Shown in pieces: positions 1 to 5,545 of a DNA stretch of 8,315 bases. The stretch is from Burkholderiales bacterium (GTDB lineage Bacteria; Pseudomonadota; Gammaproteobacteria; Burkholderiales; SG8-39), in NCBI GenBank assembly GCA_919902965.1, contig CAKKSJ010000117.1, forward strand, positions 1 through 8,315, read 5' to 3'. Position numbers and translations under genes: made by a program. How positions within the stretch are numbered: position 1 is the stretch's first letter; each line of letters starts with the position of its first letter. The notes under the pieces are model-generated. The model did no database searches, was not told the origin of the DNA, and saw only the letters and a list, made by a program, of their open reading frames with translations.

Positions 1-115
1 GACTGAACCGCGTAGTGTTACTAGCGGTTGGCTCGATTCAGATCGGTGGAGACACACCGCTTATCCAGTCAATCCGCACGAGGTTCGGACATCCCTGGAC
101 GATCAATGGGCGGGG

Positions 116-143
116 TGACCTGACCCCCCTGTTAGTGGTGTCG
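116..143. mobile_element. Possible insertion-sequence terminus (IS3-like inverted-repeat style)
   Basis: The + strand reads TGACCTGACCCCCC followed by TGTTAGTGGTGTCG. A TG dinucleotide, a run of C and a TTAG-type tract is the style of many IS3-family outer ends. No matching opposite end (GGGGGTCAGGTCA) and no transposase are seen in the window, so at best this is a single orphan end of a deleted element. The assignment rests on resemblance only. Confidence 0.25.
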
Positions 144-207
144 GAACGCTGAAGTCGTCCATCGTCGTCCCTGTCTCCTGTCGAGATATGTCCTCTTGTC
201 AAGTCTA

Positions 208-224
208 GGGCGGCTGCGCCGCCC
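208..224. other. GC-rich hairpin, 7-bp stem
   Basis: GGGCGGC, a 3-base TGC loop, then GCCGCCC: a perfect 7-bp stem. No T-run follows on either strand, so it is not a standard intrinsic terminator. Function unknown; it sits in the gene-free left part. Confidence 0.4.
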
Positions 225-521
225 CGTCCGTCCTCGCTGGCGCTGCGGGCGGGCGGTGCGACGCTGCCGCGCGTAGTGCTGACCTCGCCAAGCTGTAACG
301 CCAAGGTGTCTATGCGCCGTGGCGGTGCCAAGGGTAAGATGCTGCTGTCGTCATGCACAAACGAGTTTGCAGAAGGTGGCGTGTATGCGGAGCGGGTAGA
401 TTTTGGGGTATCCGCAGAATCCAAATTATGAAGATCGGCTACAGCAGCCACGTTACACTGGATTTTCGATTCCCCCTCCCGCACCAGGATCTGCGGCCAA
501 TTTCCGCTCATGAAAGAAAAA

Positions 522-547
522 GGCCCAGTACATAGATGTGCTGGGCC
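522..547 (-). terminator. Terminator-shaped hairpin, reading on the minus strand
   Basis: GGCCCAGTACA (522-532), loop TAGA, TGTGCTGGGCC (537-547): an 11-bp stem with one wobble pair. On the minus strand it is followed directly by TTTTTCTTTCA (521 down to 511), the U-tract of a textbook Rho-independent terminator. On the + strand no U-tract follows, so + transcripts should read through it as a structured leader. No minus-strand gene ends just before it (548-708 on that strand has none), so it looks like an orphan terminator whose gene is lost, or a leader element that only resembles one. Confidence 0.6.
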
Positions 548-551
548 AAGT

Positions 552-588
552 CGTTCAAAGGGGAGGAGGAGACAAATGACTTTGAACG
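552..588 (+). promoter_or_regulatory. 9-bp inverted repeat framing a strong ribosome binding site
   Basis: CGTTCAAAG (552-560) and CTTTGAACG (580-588) are exact reverse complements separated by 19 bases. The 19-base spacer carries GGGGAGGAGGAG, an unusually strong Shine-Dalgarno stretch, and the ATG at 576. As RNA it would place the ribosome binding site in an open loop; as DNA it could be an operator. The downstream arm overlaps codons 2-5 of the short ORF at 576. Symmetry is directly visible; function is inferred. Confidence 0.45.
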
Positions 589-626
589 TTTTTAGATTAT
601 CGCCCCCCGAGCAAAGCCGATATTGA
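576..626 (+). CDS. Candidate 16-residue leader peptide or truncated gene start
   Basis: ATG at 576 is preceded by GGAGGAGGAG at about 6-bp spacing, one of the best ribosome binding sites in the window, and opens 16 codons (M-T-L-N-V-F-R-L-S-P-P-E-Q-S-R-Y) ending in TGA at 624-626. The peptide matches nothing I recognise. It ends inside the palindrome at 623-636 and lies 82 bp before the apparent start of the hydroxylase gene. It may be a leader peptide controlling that gene, or the first codons of a lost gene whose leader was joined here by a deletion. The strong site argues that ribosomes load here; nothing in the peptide (no run of one amino acid) suggests classical attenuation. Confidence 0.35.
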   Translation: MTLNVFRLSPPEQSRY

Positions 627-636
627 CAATTGTCAT
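623..636. promoter_or_regulatory. Palindromic operator, FNR/Dnr-like TTGAC-N4-GTCAT
   Basis: TTGAC-AATT-GTCAT contains the perfect 12-bp palindrome TGACAATTGTCA (624-635). It differs from the FNR/FixK/Dnr consensus TTGAC-N4-GTCAA by one base and resembles the perfect site at 7006-7019. Its centre (629.5) is about 60 bp before a TSS implied by a TATATC -10 (678-683), close to class I activator geometry. Its first half also reads TTGACA, a perfect -35 hexamer, but no good -10 lies 16-18 bp downstream. A MarR-type repressor site is the main alternative. Confidence 0.45.
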
Positions 637-675
637 AAAGACCGCGATTTCCCGAATCGTTCAAGCGGCGGGCCT

Positions 676-683
676 TATATATC
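676..683 (+). promoter_or_regulatory. Possible -10 element for the hydroxylase gene
   Basis: TATATATC gives TATATA or TATATC as a -10 hexamer, with transcription starting near 688-690 and a leader of about 20 bases carrying the AGGAGA ribosome binding site. There is no recognisable -35 at 17 bp, as expected for an activator-dependent promoter; the palindrome at 623-636 sits about 60 bp upstream of that start. Confidence 0.3.
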
Positions 684-708
684 CGAGGCGCTGCGCAGGA
701 GACAGGCG

Positions 709-3078
709 ATAAAAATCGATATCATTGGCGGCGGTCCGGCCGGGCTGTATTTTTCGGTGCTGGCGAAAAAGAGCTTTCCGCAGGCCGAGGTGTCGGTAAG
801 CGAGCGCAACCGCGCCGAGGACACTTTCGGTTTCGGCATCGTGCTTTCAGACGAAACGCTCGACAACCTGCGCGCGGCCGACGCGCCGTCCTATCTCGAC
901 ATCGCCGCAAGTTTCGCCTACTGGGACGATATCTATACCCACTACCGCGGCCAGGTGCTGAAGTCCTCGGGCCACGGATTCTCCGGCATCAAGCGTTTGA
1001 CGCTGCTGCAGATACTGCAGCGCCGCGCCGCCGCGCTGGGCGTGAATATTGCCTATCAGACCGAGGATCCGGGGCTGGCCTCGCATCGCGATGCCGACCT
1101 GATCGTGGCGGCGGACGGCATCAACAGCCAGGTGCGCGAAGGTCTGACTGAGCATTTCCGCCCGCAAGTCGATTTGCGCAGCAATAAATTCGTCTGGCTG
1201 GGCGCGCACCGGCGGTTGCCCGGTTTCACCTACAGCTTTCGCGAAAACGAATGCGGCATCTGGAATCTGCACGCCTATATGTACGCCGAGGGCGAATGCA
1301 CCCTGGTGGTGGAAACCACGGACGAAGCGTTCCGAAAATCAGGCCTGGCCGTAGACGACGAGCAGGCGACCGCGGCGTATGTAGAGCAACTGTTCGCCGA
1401 GGAACTGCGCGCATCCGACGGGCGCGCGGGCAAGGTGCTCACCAACCGCTCGCACTGGCGCAATTTCCCCACCATCTCCTGTGCTACCTGGCATCGCGAC
1501 AATGTTGTGCTCCTGGGCGACGCGGCGCATACTGCGCATTTCACCATCGGCTCGGGCACCAAGCTGGCGCTGGAGGACGCGATCGCGCTGCATGCAGCCT
1601 TGTTGCAGCACGCCGACGACCCGCGCGCCGCCTTGCCGGCCTATGAGGCCGCCCGGCGCGAAGAAGCGGAACGCATCCAGCACTCGGCCAATGTCAGCCT
1701 GGTGTTCTTCGAAAATGCACGCCGCTTCTGGCATATGCACCCGGTGCAGTTCAACTTTGCGCTGATGAGCCGCTCCAAGCAGATCACCTACGACAACTTG
1801 CGCCTGCGCGACCCGGGGTTCATCGCGGCGGTCGACCGCTGGTGGGCCGGCGAGGTCGCGCGATCCGAGAATCTCGCGCTGGCGCCGGATTTCGCAGCGC
1901 CGCCGCCGATGTTCGCGCCGTTCACGCTGCGCGGCATGCACCTGTCCAACCGCGTGGTGGTCTCACCCATGTGCCAGTACGCCGCGCTCGAGGGCACGCC
2001 CAATGACTGGCACCTGGTGCACTATGGCGCGCGTGCCCTCGGCGGCGCGGGACTGGTGTACACGGAAATGACCTGTGTCGCGCCCGAGGCGCGCATCACC
2101 CCGGGCTGCGCCGGGTTGTACGCGCCCGAACACCAGCAGTGGTGGACGCGCATCGTAGACTTTGCGCACCGCCACAGCCTGGCCAAGCTGTGCCTGCAGC
2201 TCGGCCATGCAGGCCGCAAGGGCTCGACACAGCTGATGTGGGAAGACATGGACCATCCGCTGCAACGGGACAATTGGCCCATTCTTGCGGCCTCGCCGCT
2301 GCCTTACTACCCGGACAGCCAGCGGCCGCGTGAAATGAGCCGGGACGACATGGAGCGGGTGCGCGATCAGTTCGTGGCTGCGGCGCGCATGGGCAGCGCC
2401 TGCGGTTTCGACATGCTCGAGCTGCATATGGCGCACGGTTATCTGCTGGCGGGCTTTATCTCGCCGGTCACCAACCGGCGCAGCGACGCATATGGCGGCC
2501 CGCTCGCCAATCGCCTGCGCTATCCGCTCGAGGTGTTCGAGGCTGTGCGCGCCGCCTGGCCGGCGGAGCGGCCGATAGCGGTGCGCATTTCCGCCACCGA
2601 CTGGATTGCGGGCGGTTTGAGCGCGGCGGACGCGGTGCAGATCGCCGCGAGCTTCAAGGCGCAGGGCTGCGATCTGATCGATGTATCCACCGGCCAGACC
2701 GATCCGCAGTCCAAGCCGGTCTACGGCCGCATGTACCAGACCGTATTTTCGGAGCAGATCCGCAACGAGGCCGGCATCGCCACCATGGCCGTGGGCGCGA
2801 TTACCAGCGCCGACCAGGTGAACACCATCATCGCCTCCGGACGTGCCGATTTGTGCGCGCTGGCGCGGCCGCACCTGGCCGATCCCAGCTTCACCCTGCG
2901 CGCCGCCGCCGAATACACGGCAATGGGCTACGCCATCGAAGGCGTGTCCTGGCCGAAACAGTACCTTCCGGCGAAGCAGCAGCTGGAGGCGCTGGCGCGC
3001 CGGGCGCGCGTGGACGCGGAGCAAAAACAAACCGAACTGCGCCGGGTGAGCCAGCATCGAGCGGGCGCCGTGGGATAA
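709..3078 (+). CDS. Fused FAD monooxygenase / old-yellow-enzyme oxidoreductase, salicylyl-CoA 5-hydroxylase or 2-aminobenzoyl-CoA monooxygenase/reductase type
   Basis: A 789-residue two-domain flavoprotein. Residues 1-~390 form a UbiH/PHBH-type FAD monooxygenase: dinucleotide-binding GGGPAG at 7-12, the DG motif (D136-G137) and the GD motif (G270-D271 in LLGDAAH). Residues ~400-770 form an NAD(P)H:flavin oxidoreductase of the YqjM class: S-P-M-C at 419-422, HAGRKGST, the H573-x-x-H576 pair, SPVTNRRSDAYGG and a late GAITSADQ phosphate-binding stretch. This fusion is known from enzymes that hydroxylate, or hydroxylate and then reduce, aromatic CoA thioesters; the sequence does not separate salicylyl-CoA from 2-aminobenzoyl-CoA as substrate. 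Length agrees with the family only if translation starts at 709, where the codon is ATA (ATA-AAA-ATC-GAT, matching the family's M-K-I/V start), 6 bp after AGGAGA (697-702). No in-frame ATG, GTG or TTG exists between the upstream stop (583) and 757, and GTG 757 would remove the FAD-binding loop. No CoA ligase or hydratase partner lies nearby. Confidence 0.88.
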   Translation: MKIDIIGGGPAGLYFSVLAKKSFPQAEVSVSERNRAEDTFGFGIVLSDETLDNLRAADAPSYLDIAASFAYWDDIYTHYRGQVLKSSGHGFSGIKRLTLLQILQRRAAALGVNIAYQTEDPGLASHRDADLIVAADGINSQVREGLTEHFRPQVDLRSNKFVWLGAHRRLPGFTYSFRENECGIWNLHAYMYAEGECTLVVETTDEAFRKSGLAVDDEQATAAYVEQLFAEELRASDGRAGKVLTNRSHWRNFPTISCATWHRDNVVLLGDAAHTAHFTIGSGTKLALEDAIALHAALLQHADDPRAALPAYEAARREEAERIQHSANVSLVFFENARRFWHMHPVQFNFALMSRSKQITYDNLRLRDPGFIAAVDRWWAGEVARSENLALAPDFAAPPPMFAPFTLRGMHLSNRVVVSPMCQYAALEGTPNDWHLVHYGARALGGAGLVYTEMTCVAPEARITPGCAGLYAPEHQQWWTRIVDFAHRHSLAKLCLQLGHAGRKGSTQLMWEDMDHPLQRDNWPILAASPLPYYPDSQRPREMSRDDMERVRDQFVAAARMGSACGFDMLELHMAHGYLLAGFISPVTNRRSDAYGGPLANRLRYPLEVFEAVRAAWPAERPIAVRISATDWIAGGLSAADAVQIAASFKAQGCDLIDVSTGQTDPQSKPVYGRMYQTVFSEQIRNEAGIATMAVGAITSADQVNTIIASGRADLCALARPHLADPSFTLRAAAEYTAMGYAIEGVSWPKQYLPAKQQLEALARRARVDAEQKQTELRRVSQHRAGAVG

Positions 3079-3127
3079 TGCCGCGGCGCCGACAGGCGCA
3101 TTTCTGTTAAATAAATACGGGGAACGC

Positions 3128-4210
3128 ATGGCTGACATACATATCATTCGCGCCGAGCCGCTGGGCGCGGCGATACGCGAACTGGTGCGCGGTTTCGGAT
3201 CCGATGAGCGCGAAGTCGGACTGGTGAGCGACAATCTGATCCAGGCGAATCTCACCGGCCACGATTCGCATGGCATCGGCATGCTGCCGCGCTATTCCGA
3301 AGCCTGGGTCGAGGGCGGGCTGAGGGCAAATGCGCACATAAAGGCGCTCATGGACGGCGGCGCGCTGCTGCGCATCGATGGTCAGGCGGGTTTCGGCCAG
3401 GTGGTCGGCCATGAAGCGATGACCCTGGGAATAGAGCGTGCCAAAAAATTCGGCAGCTGCATCATGGCTCTGGGAAACGCCCACCACCTGTGCCGCATCG
3501 GTGCCTGGGCCGAGATGGCGGTCGCCGAGGGCTTTATTTCGATCCATTTCGTCAACGTCATCTCGCGCCCTATCGTCGCGCCCTTCGGCGGCAGCGACGC
3601 ACGCTTTGGCACCAACCCGTTCACCGTCGGCATTCCGGTGGCGGGACGCGAACCGATTTTGCTCGATTTCGCCACCAGCGTGATCGCGCAGGGCAAGGCG
3701 CGGGTTGCGCACAACAAAGGCGAAAAGCTGCCACCCGGGCGCATCATCGACGATCAGGGCAGGGATAGCGAGGATCCGGCCTACGCGGTGGTCGAACCGC
3801 TGGGTGCGATTCTCGCTTTCGGCGAGCACAAGGGCTACGGCATGGCGGTCGCCTGCGAACTGCTGGGCGGCGCACTTGCCGCCGGGCTCGCCGTCAGCGG
3901 CCCGGCTACGGGCGAAAAGCGGGTGCTGAACGGCATGCTCAGCATCATCCTCGATCCGAAAGCCATCGCAGATGTGGCCACGTTCGAGCGCGAGACCCGC
4001 GCCTTTCTGGACTGGGTGAGCGCGTCGCCGCCGCGTGCGGGTTTCGACCAGGTGCGCCTGGCGGGCGGACCGGAGCGCGAATGGCGCGCGCGACGTCTCG
4101 CCGAAGGCATACCGGTGGACGCGAACAGCTGGAACCAGATACTCGCTGCTGCGGCGCGCTTGAAGGTAGACCCGGCGAAAATCAACCGACTGGCCGGAGT
4201 CAAAGCTTGA
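3128..4210 (+). CDS. Ldh2-family malate/L-lactate-type dehydrogenase, hydroxycarboxylate dehydrogenase HcxB/YbiC-like
   Basis: A 360-residue NAD(P)-dependent 2-hydroxycarboxylate / 2-ketoacid oxidoreductase of the Ldh2 family (malate, lactate, ureidoglycolate type), cytoplasmic. It follows E. coli YbiC (HcxB) through most of its length: GHDSHGIGM (H45, H48) near the N-terminus, FGQVVGHEAM, N117-A-H-H120, SIHFVNVISRPIVAPFGG, RFGTNPFTV, LLDFATSVIAQGK, EHKGYGMAVACELLGGAL, ending at family length. The usual Gly after N-x-H-H-x is Cys122. ATG 3128 has GGGGAA at 3119-3124. It starts 49 bp after the flavoprotein stop with no terminator between, so co-transcription is likely. It may act on a hydroxy- or keto-acid from the same pathway, but the substrate cannot be read from sequence, and YbiC-like enzymes are broad. 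Confidence 0.85.
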   Translation: MADIHIIRAEPLGAAIRELVRGFGSDEREVGLVSDNLIQANLTGHDSHGIGMLPRYSEAWVEGGLRANAHIKALMDGGALLRIDGQAGFGQVVGHEAMTLGIERAKKFGSCIMALGNAHHLCRIGAWAEMAVAEGFISIHFVNVISRPIVAPFGGSDARFGTNPFTVGIPVAGREPILLDFATSVIAQGKARVAHNKGEKLPPGRIIDDQGRDSEDPAYAVVEPLGAILAFGEHKGYGMAVACELLGGALAAGLAVSGPATGEKRVLNGMLSIILDPKAIADVATFERETRAFLDWVSASPPRAGFDQVRLAGGPEREWRARRLAEGIPVDANSWNQILAAAARLKVDPAKINRLAGVKA

Positions 4211-4409
4211 GCGCAGCATTGCGCCGCAATTGCGACTGGCCTGTGGCGGGCCAATGAGGTAATCTACAGGGATCGTTGTACGTCGCAATGCCGTTCTGAA
4301 GGAACGCCTTCGTGTCGCGCCGCCTGTTTGTGCCTGCACCCAGCGGAGCCGTGTTGACCGGTGATCCCTGTTACCGGCGGGAACCGCTGAACGCGGATTA
4401 GGGGACGCG
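4211..4409. other. Intergenic region before the Crp/Fnr gene with small inverted repeats
   Basis: This 199-base gap holds several small stems: GCGCA/TGCGC (4211-4224), TGGCC/GGCCA (4237-4253), CGTTC/GAACG (4292-4306) and the CRP-like repeat at 4358-4377. None is followed by a T-run, so I cannot point to an intrinsic terminator for the dehydrogenase gene. No sigma-70 promoter with good spacing stands out; TTGACC at 4354-4359 has no -10 at 16-18 bp. The gap probably contains the promoter of the regulator gene. Confidence 0.4.
4358..4377. promoter_or_regulatory. CRP-like inverted repeat upstream of the regulator gene
   Basis: CCGGTGA-TCCCTG-TTACCGG is a 7-bp inverted repeat with one mismatch. 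Its core GGTGA-N6-TTACC keeps the geometry of a CRP site (TGTGA-N6-TCACA), matching 4 of 5 bases in one half and 3 of 5 in the other. It lies 33 bp before the regulator's start codon, a position that would suit autorepression. The regulator's own recognition helix, however, fits TTGA half-sites better. Confidence 0.3.
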
Positions 4410-5105
4410 ATGGGCGCGCACCGGGACTCCTTCGGCACTCTGGATTATCTGCGCAACCTGTCGCTGTTCAGCGATCTCGAACTGTGCGAGCTTGCGGCGA
4501 TCGCTGCCGCCACAAGCGAACGGCGCGTTCCCGCGGGCAAGGAACTGTTCCGCTGCGGCGATCTCTGCGACGGCATTCACGTGATCGTGCTCGGCCGGGT
4601 GAAACGCGCGCTGCGCGCGCCGGCGGGCGCGGAAAAGGTGTTGGATGTCCTCGGCCCGGGACAGAGCTTTGGCGAGTCGATCATGTTCATGGGCAAACCC
4701 CATGTGCTCTATGCCGAGGCGCTGACCGATTCGCTGCTGCTGCATGTGCGCAAGAACGCGATCCTCGAGGCGATCAAACGCAATCCGCGCTTCGCACGCC
4801 GCATGCTCAACGAATTGTCGCTGCGCCTGTACCGGCTGGTCGCCGATATCGAGGCATATACCCTGAAAAACGCCACCGAGCGCGTCACCGGCTATCTGCT
4901 GGCGAACATGGAAAGCGCGACGCCGGGGCAGCACGCCCATGTAAGCCTGTCGGCGGCCAAGAGTGTGCTCGCATCCCGGCTCAACATTACGCGCGAGCAT
5001 CTGTCGCGCATCCTGCATGAGCTTGCACAAGCCCGGCTGATCCGTGTTGAAGGCCGCAACATTCACATCCTGGATCCGGCCGCACTGCGCGAACACAGGG
5101 TTTAG
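4410..5105 (+). CDS. Crp/Fnr-family transcriptional regulator, Dnr-like
   Basis: A 231-residue Crp/Fnr-family regulator: a cyclic-nucleotide-binding-like beta-barrel (~15-130), a dimerisation helix (~130-160, LNELSLRLYRLVADIEAYT) and a C-terminal winged helix. The recognition helix reads T194-R-E196-H-L-S199-R200. E-x-x-S-R is the FNR/FixK/Dnr pattern for TTGA half-sites, whereas CRP has RETVGR. In the sensor domain, the stretch after FGESIMFMG is KPHVLYAEA; the Arg-Ser pair that binds cAMP phosphate in CRP is absent. Cysteines are only C26, C49 and C53, not the N-terminal cluster of FNR, so an iron-sulfur oxygen sensor is unlikely. The FGE-x-MF-x-x-x-P-x-x-x-x-A pattern resembles Dnr-type (NO/low-oxygen) regulators. 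ATG 4410 follows AGGGGA by 4 bp. The gene is 2 bp from trxC, so the two are almost surely one operon. Signal and targets are inferred. Confidence 0.85.
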   Translation: MGAHRDSFGTLDYLRNLSLFSDLELCELAAIAAATSERRVPAGKELFRCGDLCDGIHVIVLGRVKRALRAPAGAEKVLDVLGPGQSFGESIMFMGKPHVLYAEALTDSLLLHVRKNAILEAIKRNPRFARRMLNELSLRLYRLVADIEAYTLKNATERVTGYLLANMESATPGQHAHVSLSAAKSVLASRLNITREHLSRILHELAQARLIRVEGRNIHILDPAALREHRV

Positions 5106-5107
5106 CC

Positions 5108-5542
5108 ATGCGCGCAGCCCTGCAGGTGGTCTGCCCGCATTGCCACGTTATCAACCGTGTGCCGCCCGGGCGGCTGGCCGACGGCGGTGTTTGCGGCAAA
5201 TGCAAGAAGGCGCTGTTTAGCGCGAATCCGCTGGAACTGGACGGTGCAAGCTTCGATCGTCACGTAAGCGCGAGCGATATCCCGCTGCTGGTGGATTTCT
5301 TGGCCCCCTGGTGCGCGCCCTGCCGTGCCATGGCGCCGCATTTCGAGAAGGCGGCGGCGGAGATGGAACCGGGGATGCGCCTTGCCAGGCTCAATACCGA
5401 AGCCGAGCAGGCCATCGCATCGCGTTACGGCATTCGCAGTATTCCCACCCTGGTTCTGTTTCAAAGAGGCAAGGAACTCGCGCGCCAATCAGGCGCCATG
5501 GACGGTCCCGCCTTGATCCGCTGGGCGCGCAGCAAAGTCTGA
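5108..5542 (+). CDS. trxC: Thioredoxin 2 (TrxC) with N-terminal zinc ribbon
   Basis: A 144-residue thioredoxin of the TrxC class, a cytoplasmic dithiol-disulfide oxidoreductase reduced by thioredoxin reductase. The N-terminus has the zinc ribbon that separates TrxC from TrxA: C9-x-x-C12 and C29-x-x-C32. The thioredoxin fold follows, with active site W68-C69-A70-P71-C72 inside VDFLAPWCAPCRAMAP and the cis-proline loop R-S-I-P-T. The common site is WCGPC; the Gly-to-Ala change may shift redox behaviour. ATG 5108 comes 2 bp after the regulator's stop, with CAGGG (5096-5100) inside the end of that gene, so translational coupling is likely. In E. coli trxC belongs to the OxyR regulon; here the partner is a Crp/Fnr regulator. 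Its stop lies 3 bp from the stop of the opposing gene. Confidence 0.93.
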   Translation: MRAALQVVCPHCHVINRVPPGRLADGGVCGKCKKALFSANPLELDGASFDRHVSASDIPLLVDFLAPWCAPCRAMAPHFEKAAAEMEPGMRLARLNTEAEQAIASRYGIRSIPTLVLFQRGKELARQSGAMDGPALIRWARSKV

Positions 5543-5545
5543 AAC

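Larger units (their letters stand above)
1..521. other. Region without a recognisable gene; possible decayed mobile DNA
   Basis: I find no recognisable gene in these 521 bases. Several frames stay open on both strands, but none has a good ribosome binding site, a family motif or the codon pattern of the genes downstream. It contains an insertion-sequence-end-like motif (from 116), a 7-bp GC stem (208-224) and a + strand open stretch (153-431) with a faint zinc-ribbon look. A reading frame open from the left edge (2-115) stops at the TGA inside the insertion-sequence-like motif, as if a gene tail had been cut there. The most likely reading is intergenic or decayed accessory DNA. Confidence 0.5.

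Noticed and set aside
38..664. Long minus-strand open frame (208 codons)
   Set aside because: No ribosome binding site or motif, it crosses the terminator hairpin, and its composition is that of translated non-coding GC-rich DNA.
170..706. 10-bp inverted repeat CCTGTCTCCT (170-179) and AGGAGACAGG (697-706)
   Set aside because: A pair of this length is fairly likely by chance in 700 bp, and the right copy is explained by a ribosome binding site.
757..3078. GTG at 757 as the start of the flavoprotein gene
   Set aside because: It would remove the GGGPAG FAD-binding loop and leaves the protein short for its family; the ATA at 709 has a well-spaced ribosome binding site.
1963..3282. Long minus-strand open frame opposite the oxidoreductase domain
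   Set aside because: Shadow of the clearly identified + strand genes; Arg/Ala/His-rich with no family resemblance.
4354..4384. TTGACC as the -35 of a sigma-70 promoter for the regulator
   Set aside because: No -10-like hexamer occurs 16-18 bp downstream.
3107..4438. Long minus-strand open frame opposite the Ldh2 gene
   Set aside because: Antisense shadow of a well-matched family protein in high-GC DNA.
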